Positions 5,804 through 11,671 of a stretch of 12,163 bases of DNA are shown here, in pieces. Each line of letters opens with the position of its first letter. Position 1 is the stretch's first letter. This DNA is from Actinomycetes bacterium (lineage in GTDB: Bacteria; Actinomycetota; CADDZG01; JAHWKV01). The notes under the pieces are model-generated. The model had not been told where the DNA came from, did no database searches, and was given only the letters and a program-made list of their open reading frames with translations. The stretch covers positions 1 to 12,163 of the forward strand of contig JAJCYF010000009.1 in assembly GCA_029263035.1 (NCBI GenBank), in the 5' to 3' direction. Both the position numbers and the translations under genes were made by a program.

Positions 5804-6655
5804 ATGAGTCAAACGACTCGTCACTCACGCGACGACACGACACAGTCAGCCAAAGAGCAGCGCCACCGGCAAAGGATCGAAGCGGGCTCAGAGAGCGACA
5901 ATCGAAGTCATAAGCGCACAAGAACACAGAGGCTCGGGCGTGCCTCCAGAGCTTTCTTCACGATTTCGGTTGCTGCTCTGCTCGCCGGGGTTGTTTGGGC
6001 CGGTCCTGCGAGCGCTGACCACACCGTTGTCACCAGTACGTTCTACGGAATCCATCCTCCGTGGGCTGGCGGCCAGGCCTGGAACGGGTACAAGGTCTTT
6101 CTATCCTCCCCACGACACATCGACAGTCAAAACCGTGGCGAGTGTGGCTGGGAGGAAAACATCAACGGTCGGGAGTGGAACTGGGAGGCGGCATTCTACA
6201 GTAACGGTGGAGCGAGAAACATCGGCTACAGAGGCTACGCCGTCGTGGTGAGCGGGAACCAGCGAGATGATGGCTTCGTGGCGAACCGCACGGAGGGCAA
6301 CAATTATGGAGCCAACGTCTACATCGTCACTCACAGCAACGCCACCAGTGGTCGTTGCAACTCAGCACAGTACTTGCTGGTGATGCATCGGTCCGGCAAC
6401 GCCAACAGTATTGGCTTGAAGGATCAGCTCATTTCGACTCTAGATCCAGTTGTTCCTGGTGGCAGCAACAACTGGGCTTGCGACGCCTTCTCCGAATGCT
6501 ACGCCAACGCGCCGCACCGTGCGTACGTCGAGCTCTTTTTTCATACAAACCAGGCTGCCGTTAATTGGTTCCAATGCTGCGATGTCCATGGCGTTTCTAT
6601 TCCTGAAGGCTGGCGGTACGGATGGGCGATCGACGCCCATCTCGGGTATCCCTAA
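5804..6655 (+). CDS. Exported Amidase_3-like N-acetylmuramoyl-L-alanine amidase
   Basis: A 283-residue exported hydrolase predicted to cut the amide bond between muramic acid and L-alanine in peptidoglycan. A long charged N-region precedes a hydrophobic core (about 49-66) and an ASA|DH cleavage site after A71. The mature part follows the zinc amidase pattern: VFLSSPRH (H105), GWEENINGREWN (E117/E118), RGYAVVVSGNQRDDGFVANR (the usual G-Y-x-V...R-x-x-D...R spacing), NVYIVTHSNA (H177) and RAYVELFFHTN (catalytic-type E243). So the candidate metal ligands and catalytic Glu are all present. Six cysteines in the mature chain suggest disulfides. GGAGGA lies 5 nt before the ATG. It is the first of three exported-protein genes. 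Self-remodelling, competition or spore/coat processing cannot be told apart from sequence. Confidence 0.78.
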   Translation: MSQTTRHSRDDTTQSAKEQRHRQRIEAGSESDNRSHKRTRTQRLGRASRAFFTISVAALLAGVVWAGPASADHTVVTSTFYGIHPPWAGGQAWNGYKVFLSSPRHIDSQNRGECGWEENINGREWNWEAAFYSNGGARNIGYRGYAVVVSGNQRDDGFVANRTEGNNYGANVYIVTHSNATSGRCNSAQYLLVMHRSGNANSIGLKDQLISTLDPVVPGGSNNWACDAFSECYANAPHRAYVELFFHTNQAAVNWFQCCDVHGVSIPEGWRYGWAIDAHLGYP

Positions 6656-6705
6656 GCAACCGTCGACCGTCTGTAAGGGTTCTACTTAAAGCCAAGGAGC
6701 GAGTA

Positions 6706-7662
6706 ATGGGCAATTTAATGGCGTCAACTCGACAGCGGGTTTCAATTGCGCTGGCAGCTGGATGCGTTGCGGTGACAGGCATCCTGGTGGCGATTAGCAG
6801 CCCGAGCGAGGCAGTCGAGTTTCCCCTGGACCCTTACCCCGGGTTCGGCCGGTCCCCCAGCGCAGCCATACGAGACGACACAGTCGCGTACTGGGAAGCT
6901 TTCCGTCGCGAGCAACTCGTGGAATTGTGCATGCAATCGAGCGGCTTCGAATACTCGCCTGCGGTGGCCTATCCAACCCACGCGATGGTAGCGGTGGCAT
7001 CGCATTTGGGCGTTGCACCGGAAAGGATTGGACCTCCTACCGTAGCTGCGAATCCGTCGGAGCAGAATCGGTCATATAAGGCTGGCCTGTCGCGGGAGCG
7101 ACTCGATCAGTACACACAAGCCCTGGTCGCCGAAAGCGCTGCAGATCTCGAACAGGCCGACCGCACAGGAATGGTCCCAGCGGGCAGGGGAGAGGAGTTT
7201 GCTTCCGGAGGTTGCGTGGGAAAAGCGCAAAGCGCTGTCCCTAGTGTGTGGCGACTTCGCCAGCGGCTGAGCGATAGCTACGACGCCATGCGGCGGAGCG
7301 TCTCGACTTCCTCTGAGCTGCGCAACAGTTTTCAGGACTGTGTTCAGGGCAGCAAGCTAACGGCCTCTAACCCCGGAGAGCTAGAAGCCATTGTTGCGGA
7401 GGGGGGCTCTGCCGCCAAGTCTGCACAGTCGGCCCTGGACTCGTGTATTGGGGTCTGGGACGAAGCGTACCGGCGATCCGAGATCCCAGCCTCGAAGCGC
7501 TTCATTGAGGATCACCGTCAGGAGCTGTCGCTTTTGCAGCATCAGTATCGTGGCGTCGAAGCCCGGATTAGTAAGGATCAAGAATTTCAACGTTACCTCG
7601 CAAGCGAGGTAGCGTTCGCCGAAGCATTCGAGGGCCGAGGACGGCCGACCCGGTCGAATTGA
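6706..7662 (+). CDS. Secreted four-cysteine protein of unknown family
   Basis: A 318-residue protein with a Sec-type signal peptide (hydrophobic about 13-30, likely cleavage SEA|VE after A36). The start at 6706 is chosen because AAGGAG stands 7 nt upstream; the frame is open further upstream but would spoil the signal peptide. The mature part has exactly four cysteines (C75 in ELCMQSSGFEY, C170, C212, C247), enough for two disulfides. It is rich in predicted helix, with no recognised catalytic motif. It is 50 bp after the amidase-like gene and overlaps the next gene by 4 bp. The shape (aromatic/Arg helix, then CMxxxGFxY) reminds me of other uncharacterised actinobacterial exported proteins. 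Codon use is less GC-biased than in the flanking chromosome, suggesting acquisition. Confidence 0.72.
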   Translation: MGNLMASTRQRVSIALAAGCVAVTGILVAISSPSEAVEFPLDPYPGFGRSPSAAIRDDTVAYWEAFRREQLVELCMQSSGFEYSPAVAYPTHAMVAVASHLGVAPERIGPPTVAANPSEQNRSYKAGLSRERLDQYTQALVAESAADLEQADRTGMVPAGRGEEFASGGCVGKAQSAVPSVWRLRQRLSDSYDAMRRSVSTSSELRNSFQDCVQGSKLTASNPGELEAIVAEGGSAAKSAQSALDSCIGVWDEAYRRSEIPASKRFIEDHRQELSLLQHQYRGVEARISKDQEFQRYLASEVAFAEAFEGRGRPTRSN

Positions 7663-8156
7663 CAACCAAGCGGATTGGGTCCGCCTGCTTTGCTCTGTTG
7701 TTCGTGATACTTACCGGGGGCTGTGGAGCGACTGATCAAGGCACAGAGCCGGCGAACCCCGCGACGCAGAGTGCTGGCGGATCGAACAGTGCCAGTCCCC
7801 ACCGAAATCTGAACCCGCTCGAAAAAAGGATAGTGACGGCCCTATCTGAACTTGGTATCCAAGGCGCTCCGGCGCAGTTGTCCATGGATAGCGCGCAAAT
7901 TGTGGCACCCGCTGATGGCTCGGAGTTGGTAGTGACGGGAGTGAGGAGGGAGAACGACGGGGGCGTTTTTTCCGTAATAGATGAGCGCCAGGTTGAAGGT
8001 GTGACCGTACTGTCGGTAGCTTACGAGGGGATTCAAGGCCATCGCAGCAGATTTGCTTGCGGTGATTACAACTTCGAGGCCTATGGATCGGCGCCTCCCG
8101 GATTCAGTACCCTCGACGAACTCATACCCAGATTGGTCAGCGCACTTTGCGGTTAG
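7659..8156 (+). CDS. Small exported lipoprotein, unknown family
   Basis: A 165-residue protein with a lipoprotein signal: MTTKRIGSACFALLFVILTGGC, with positive residues, a hydrophobic core and a permissive lipobox (LTGG|C22). A Ser/Asn/Gly-rich linker (about 25-50) would tether a compact domain (51-165) with two further cysteines, C134 and the near-terminal C164. The start is TTG at 7659, overlapping the preceding stop as TTGA, so translation is probably coupled; there is no good ribosome binding site. No later start would preserve the signal peptide. I do not recognise the domain. Its likely place is the outer face of the membrane, acting with the two secreted proteins encoded just before it. 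Confidence 0.68.
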   Translation: MTTKRIGSACFALLFVILTGGCGATDQGTEPANPATQSAGGSNSASPHRNLNPLEKRIVTALSELGIQGAPAQLSMDSAQIVAPADGSELVVTGVRRENDGGVFSVIDERQVEGVTVLSVAYEGIQGHRSRFACGDYNFEAYGSAPPGFSTLDELIPRLVSALCG

Positions 8157-8161
8157 GGCTA

Positions 8162-8173
8162 TTCCGATCGGAA
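8162..8173. repeat. 12-bp perfect palindrome at the cassette/IS3 junction
   Basis: TTCCGATCGGAA is its own reverse complement and begins 6 bp after the lipoprotein stop codon. Immediately to its right, CCTGTCAAGTAATTTGAGAC (8174-8193) lies outside the IS3-type transposase stop and probably belongs to the terminal repeat of that element. The palindrome may be part of the end or a preferred target; it is too short and lacks a T-tract to be a convincing terminator. Confidence 0.3.
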
Positions 8174-8201
8174 CCTGTCAAGTAATTTGAGACACCTGTA
8201 A

Positions 8202-8999
8202 CTATTTGGTCTGTATCGCCTCCTTTGTAGGTTGGTTGATCCAGGCCACCTTCGGCAGCGGTGGTGGAGAAGGTCGGCGGTTACCGAACCGAAGCGGGTT
8301 CGCCTCGAATGCAGCTTGCAGAACCTCAGCCCGGGCCTGGCGGATCTGCCCGGCGGTACCGGAATGCACCGAAGCCGGGGTGTGCAAGCCAAGCCCGGAG
8401 TGCCGGTGCTCATGGTTGTAGTGAGCGAAGAATGCCCGGCAGAATGCCCGGGCATCCTCGATCGAGCCGAAGCTGCCCGGGAAAGCCGGGCAGTACTTGA
8501 GGGTCTTGAACTGCGCCTCGGAATACGGGTTGTCGTTTGAGGTGTGGGGCCTGGAGTGCGATTTGCGGATCCCCAAAAAGGCCAGGAGTTCGGCCACCGT
8601 CCCCGAGGTCATCGACGATCCCCGGTCGGCGTGAATGGTCAACTGGCCGGGTTCGATCCCCTGTCTGCTCGCCGCAGCGGCGATCAGCTCGCGGGCCAGC
8701 TCAGCCGACTCCACCCGGGCGACGCTCCACGCCACCACGTACCTCGAGAAGATGTCCAGCACGACGTACAGCCGGTAGTACTCGCCCCGGTTAGGGCCCT
8801 TCAGGCAGGTGATATCCCACGACCAACACCGGTTGGGTGCGTGGGCCACCAGCTCGGGGCGGACCCGGGGTGGATGGGTTGCCACCCGGCGCCGCTCCTT
8901 GGAGAGCCACGGGTCGGAGACTTGGTCGATCCCGGCCAGAGCCCGGTTCATGGCCTCCGTGACGGCGCCGGGATCTCTCCGGAGGAGATACTCGGGCAT
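8202..8999 (-). pseudogene. IS3-family transposase (OrfB), N-terminally truncated
   Basis: The frame holds the whole catalytic domain of an IS3-type DDE transposase: RCWSWDIT (D62), YYRLYVVLDIFSRYVVAW, LTIHADRGSSMTS (D125), SHSRPHTSNDNPYSEAQFKTLKY (E161), FFAHYNHEHRHSGLGLHTP and a proline-rich C-terminus. The active-site triad is intact. Missing are OrfA and the OrfB N-terminal helix-turn-helix; a stop lies just upstream of the ATG at 8999. Convincing similarity begins around SKERRRVATHP (residue 34), so the first 26-33 residues may be foreign DNA, possibly from the neighbouring barstar-like gene in another frame. The probable outer end of the element is just beyond the stop, near 8174-8200. 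Presumed immobile on its own. Confidence 0.82.
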
Positions 9000-9118
9000 T
9001 CGTCAAACGCTTCCCAATTTCGCCCAAAGTAGGGCGGGAACGATAGTGCTACAGCGAATTCCGTGAACATGGAATTGATGTCGTTCATCTTCCTACCATC
9101 AAGGACCCTATATGTGAC
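8996..9118 (-). pseudogene. Barstar-like RNase inhibitor, N-terminal fragment
   Basis: In the - strand frame containing the ATG at 9088, the translation reads VTYRVLDGRKMNDINSM, then FTEFAVALSFPPYFGRNWEA and FDEC. The pattern LDG-(8-12)-F-x-E-(F)-A-x-A-L-x-FPxYFGxNWxAFDEC is the signature of barstar-family proteins, which bind and block secreted or toxic ribonucleases. No start codon precedes LDGRKM in frame (a TGA lies 5' of it with no ATG, GTG or TTG between). After DEC the frame loses similarity and joins the IS3 transposase remnant. So only the first ~40 residues survive and the inhibitor helix/strand C-terminal half is gone. No barnase-type nuclease gene is visible in the window. Confidence 0.6.
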
Positions 9119-9260
9119 GCCCAGGGCGACGCGTGTCGGGAGCCGACCTCCAGCTGATCCTTTAAGGAATCGAGATCGTCCTAGGCCGCGAGGCCTTCAC
9201 CCCTTAGCCGGAGTCGCCACCGTTCTTCTTAGACCACCACTTCGCCTGTAATGTCTCCCG

Positions 9261-10040
9261 CTATGGCACGGGCAGGGCCCGGCCGCTGCGGCTCAGTTCG
9301 AATGCGCTCGCCCACTGGGCGGCATCCAGATCCCGGGGCAGGCTGGTTGCACTCAAACCTTCAGTCATCGCCCACTGCCGGGCCGCCTGCCGGGGTATTC
9401 CCGACCGGGCCAGGATCCCGGCCACTCCCCTGCCGGAACCGTTGAATACCGCCTTCACCCAACGCTGATAGGCATCCCGGTCGACGACCAGAGGATCGGG
9501 TCGCCGGTCGATCACCAGGATGCCGGCATCTACCGAGGGGCGGGGACGGAAGGCCGACGCCGGAACCCGGCGGTCGAGTGTGAACTCATACCAGGGCCAC
9601 CACTGGGCGGTGAGCAGCGTCGTCCCGCCGACGCCGGCCCGCTTGCGCGCTACCTCCCACTGAGTGAGCAGAACCGCCCGGCTCCAGTCGGGCATCGACA
9701 GCAGACGGCGGATCACCGGGGTGGTTATGTGGAACGGAACGTTGCACACCAGGTCGTAGGCGCCGGCCGCAGGTTGGTGGGACAAGATGTCGCCTTGCAT
9801 GACGGCAACGTGCGGGACCGCACGCCGAAGCCGCCGGACTGCGCGAGGGTCGATCTCCACCGCCTCCAGCGGACGTCCCAAGCGGGCCAGATGACGGGTT
9901 ACCGCGCCGTCGCCGGCGGCCCACTCGACCAGCGGTGACGAGGTCGCCGGGACCAGCTGAACGATGCGGCGGAGGGTTCTTTGATCGACCAGGATGTTTT
10001 GACCGAGCTCATGAGGACCGGGATAGATGTGTGCAGACAT
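9261..10040 (-). CDS. erm: Erm-type 23S rRNA adenine N6-methyltransferase
   Basis: A 259-residue Erm methylase, predicted to methylate A2058 of 23S rRNA and so confer resistance to macrolides, lincosamides and streptogramin B. Motifs in order: ELGQNILVD (11-19), the SAM-binding VEWAAGDGAVT (38-48), VEID (61-64), GDIL (83-86), the catalytic NVPF (100-103), LLTQWEVARKRAGVGGTTLLTAQWWPW (124-150, typical of GC-rich actinobacterial Erm proteins and different from KsgA), and AFRPRPSVDAGIL (163-175). AGGAG lies 7 nt before the ATG. The C-terminal domain is full length. Expression is probably controlled by the attenuation leader upstream. Composition matches the chromosome, so it may be intrinsic rather than recently acquired; the exact Erm class cannot be assigned by eye. 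Confidence 0.93.
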   Translation of the reverse strand: MSAHIYPGPHELGQNILVDQRTLRRIVQLVPATSSPLVEWAAGDGAVTRHLARLGRPLEAVEIDPRAVRRLRRAVPHVAVMQGDILSHQPAAGAYDLVCNVPFHITTPVIRRLLSMPDWSRAVLLTQWEVARKRAGVGGTTLLTAQWWPWYEFTLDRRVPASAFRPRPSVDAGILVIDRRPDPLVVDRDAYQRWVKAVFNGSGRGVAGILARSGIPRQAARQWAMTEGLSATSLPRDLDAAQWASAFELSRSGRALPVP

Positions 10041-10045
10041 GCCGA

Positions 10046-10069
10046 GGCTCCTGTGTTTGAAGGGGAGCC
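10046..10069 (-). promoter_or_regulatory. Hairpin covering the erm ribosome binding site
   Basis: On the - strand GGCTCC (10069-10064) can pair with GGAGCC (10051-10046) across a 12-nt loop. The second arm contains most of the erm Shine-Dalgarno AGGAG (10052-10048). The 6-bp GC-rich stem would lower translation initiation unless opened, adding translational control to the transcriptional attenuator just upstream. Confidence 0.45.
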
Positions 10070-10078
10070 GGACAGCAC

Positions 10079-10108
10079 AAAACGCCGCCCGGCTAAAAGC
10101 CGTCGGCG
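10079..10108 (-). terminator. Intrinsic terminator (attenuator) in the erm leader
   Basis: Read on the - strand, CGCCG-A-CGGC, loop TTTTA, GCCG-GG-CGGCG forms a nine-pair all-GC stem with a small internal loop, directly followed by TTTT and a T/G-rich run. It stands between the leader ORF and erm, about 40 bp before the erm start, where a terminator makes sense only if it can be conditionally bypassed. Its 5' arm overlaps the antiterminator partner at 10104-10112. Confidence 0.65.
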
Positions 10109-10147
10109 CAGGTCGCTACTGAGGTTTGAAGAGTCGTCCCTGCGCCG
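10104..10147 (-). promoter_or_regulatory. Antiterminator pairing in the erm leader
   Basis: CGGCGCAGG (10147-10139) is perfectly complementary to CCTGCGCCG (10112-10104), nine base pairs. The downstream arm overlaps the 5' arm of the terminator, so the two structures exclude each other. The upstream arm also overlaps GCAGGG (10143-10138), which can pair with CCCTGC (10159-10154) inside the leader ORF. This gives the 1:2, 2:3, 3:4 logic of ribosome-controlled attenuation: a ribosome held on the leader covers segment 1, frees 2 to pair with 3, and prevents the terminator. Confidence 0.6.
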
Positions 10148-10183
10148 TCAGAGGCAGGGGCGCTTCCTTATCGATGCACACAT
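10148..10183 (-). CDS. 11-aa erm leader peptide with R-K-R stalling motif
   Basis: The ORF encodes MCASIRKRPCL. Arg6-Lys7-Arg8 fits the Arg/Lys-X-Arg/Lys motif at which macrolide-bound ribosomes stall. The position and context (M-x-x-S-[MI]-R-x-R) copy the start of the known ErmD leader, MTHSMRLR. Codons 9-10 (CCC TGC) are attenuator segment 1, and the TGA ends one base before segment 2, so a ribosome halted at codons 7-8 would mask segment 1 only. There is no Shine-Dalgarno; a TAnnnT box 9 nt upstream suggests a leaderless or nearly leaderless transcript. A longer overlapping ORF (24 codons from 10190) is possible but lacks the motif. The leader is probably cis-acting with no other role. Confidence 0.6.
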   Translation of the reverse strand: MCASIRKRPCL

Positions 10184-10192
10184 GAGGCATCC

Positions 10193-10198
10193 AGGGTA
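10193..10198 (-). promoter_or_regulatory. Candidate -10 box for the erm leader transcript
   Basis: TACCCT on the - strand fits TAnnnT and would start transcription close to the leader ATG at 10183. No good -35 is present at 16-18 bp. I see no A/T-rich element upstream of the kind linked to WhiB7-dependent promoters, so dependence on an activator is only a possibility. Confidence 0.3.
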
Positions 10199-10239
10199 AC
10201 GCAGCCGAGTGGTCCCGAACAGTGCGATGCTTTAGCTCA

Positions 10240-10752
10240 ATGCGTGAGCTACTGCTGCAGCAACTCGATATCCCCTGGGCGCTTGCTTGCGGCTACTACC
10301 TGCCCGGCCTGACCGACGAGATCGCCCACTGGAGGCCCTCCGCCAACGCGGTTGGCCTGGTGGCCAGGGAAGGATCCTTCTACCCCGAGTGGCCGGACGA
10401 AGAGCAGGAGCCCATCCCGGACACCACCGTAGGCTGGCTTTTGTGGCACATGGAGTGGTGGTGGTCCGGGGCGGTTGAGGGGACCCGCGGCGGGCGAAGC
10501 CCCGGTCCCGGGGAGTTTGCCTGGTCCGGATCCGCCGGGGCGAGCCGGGCCAGGTTGACCGGGCTCCACGACGAGTGGGTCGCCATCCTGACAACCAGCG
10601 ACCTGAGCCACTCCTGCACCGCGCCGTTCCCGACGCCGCAGCCGCTGTCGGTGATTGCCGCCTGGCTCAACGTCGAGCTGATGAAAAACGTCGCCGAGCT
10701 GGGGCAGCTCATGAGGCTTCGGGCCAACCGCCTACCGGGGGACGGAGACTAG
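10240..10752 (+). CDS. DinB/DfsB-family four-helix protein
   Basis: A 170-residue DinB-superfamily protein. These four-helix bundles usually bind a metal through three His residues and include thiol-dependent transferases as well as many uncharacterised members. Visible features: MRELLLQQLDIPWALACGYY at the N-terminus, VGWLLWHMEWWW (64-75, H70), LHDEWV (109-114, H110) and WLNVELMKNVAELGQLMRLR (142-161). In the last motif the usual third His is Asn150, as in a subgroup with NVELMKN; metal binding may be altered or lost. The ATG at 10240 fits the family start; a GTG at 10222 would add six residues. No ribosome binding site is seen at either. It is divergent from the erm leader, with only 49 bp between the gene and the longest possible leader ORF. 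Confidence 0.8.
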   Translation: MRELLLQQLDIPWALACGYYLPGLTDEIAHWRPSANAVGLVAREGSFYPEWPDEEQEPIPDTTVGWLLWHMEWWWSGAVEGTRGGRSPGPGEFAWSGSAGASRARLTGLHDEWVAILTTSDLSHSCTAPFPTPQPLSVIAAWLNVELMKNVAELGQLMRLRANRLPGDGD

Positions 10753-10810
10753 TAGCACGGTTCCCGGGTAAGTACGGGATGCGCACCTACAACCAAAGGA
10801 AGCAGAGCAA

Positions 10811-11671
10811 ATGTCCGACCTCACCACGTCAATCCCGGCCAAGGCTCCCGACCCCAGGAGCGGACTGGCCTACCGGCTGCTTCTTAGAGCCGCCGCCGTA
10901 GTGCCCGCCCCGGTTCAGCGGATTCTCCGAAGCGGTCCGGTGGGTCACCTCGGCCGGGCATTTTTGGACCGGGTTGCCCCTGCCGGCCGGTACAAGGTCC
11001 TGCCGGTACGCGCCGGCATGCTTGCCGGAACCCTGCTGCAGGTCGACCTCCGTAAACAACGCGACATGATCGCCGGCGCCTACGAGTCCGAGGTCCAAAA
11101 CGCCCTCGCCCGGCGGCTATCTCCGGGCGACACCGCTTTCGACGTGGGCGCCCACCTGGGATTTTTCACCCTCCTGATGGCACGCCTGGTCGGGCCTGAA
11201 GGCAGGGTCGTCTCGGTCGAGGCGGATCCGTTCATGGGCCGCAACCTGGAGGCCAACCTGGCACGCAACGACTCCGGAAACGTAACCGCAGTCAGAGCGG
11301 CAGCCGGAACCGTAGCCGTCGAGCGGCGCTTCACTCCCGGAGCCGGCGGCGGGATCGGGCACCTCGCCGACGACGGAGCCATCGCCGTCGAAGGAACCAC
11401 GCTAGACCTGCTGGCCGAGCGCTTCGGCCCGCCCAAGCTGATCAAGGTTGACGTCGAGGGCGCCGAGCTGGAGGTCCTGGCCGGAGGCGCCCGGCTCCTG
11501 GGCGAACACCACCCGGTGCTGGTGGTCGAGGTACACGACGCCTCGATCCGGGCCGAGGCGGTGGAGCTGCTCCGTGGCTTCGACTACGAGATCTCGTCCA
11601 TCGAGGACGATCCCAGCCGCCGGCATCACCTCATCGCGGTACCGGGCGGCATCAACCGGCTAACGCAATAG
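10811..11671 (+). CDS. FkbM-family SAM-dependent methyltransferase
   Basis: A 286-residue methyltransferase of the FkbM type (Methyltransf_21), a group that O-methylates sugars, polyketides and other natural-product or envelope substrates. Motif I is FDVGAHLGFFTLLMARLVG (110-128). Acidic E137 (VVSVEADP) should hold the SAM ribose, and the family signature IKVDVEGAELEVLAGG (211-226) and VLVVEVHD (236-243) follow. The ~60-residue N-terminal extension has no clear signal or membrane segment. AAAGGAAG precedes the ATG by about 9 nt. It follows the DinB-like gene by 58 bp and may share its transcript. Its 3' end overlaps the convergent methyltransferase gene by 12 bp. The substrate cannot be inferred; no biosynthetic cluster is visible. 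Confidence 0.9.
   Translation: MSDLTTSIPAKAPDPRSGLAYRLLLRAAAVVPAPVQRILRSGPVGHLGRAFLDRVAPAGRYKVLPVRAGMLAGTLLQVDLRKQRDMIAGAYESEVQNALARRLSPGDTAFDVGAHLGFFTLLMARLVGPEGRVVSVEADPFMGRNLEANLARNDSGNVTAVRAAAGTVAVERRFTPGAGGGIGHLADDGAIAVEGTTLDLLAERFGPPKLIKVDVEGAELEVLAGGARLLGEHHPVLVVEVHDASIRAEAVELLRGFDYEISSIEDDPSRRHHLIAVPGGINRLTQ

Noticed and set aside
8648..8662. GGTTCGATCCCCTG resembling the tRNA T arm, considered as a second attachment site
   Set aside because: It lies inside the IS3 transposase coding region and the match does not extend into the acceptor stem sequence.
9119..9260. Gene or terminator between the barstar fragment and erm
   Set aside because: Only short frames broken by stops. AGGCC-GCGA-GGCCT gives a 5-bp hairpin without a T-run on the erm transcript strand, too weak to call.
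10116..10190. 24-codon ORF MPHVCIDKEAPLPLTAQGRL... as the erm leader peptide
   Set aside because: Possible, but its ATG is only 2 bp from the candidate -10 box, and it lacks a known stalling motif. The overlapping 11-codon ORF has the R-x-R motif and ends exactly at the attenuator segments.
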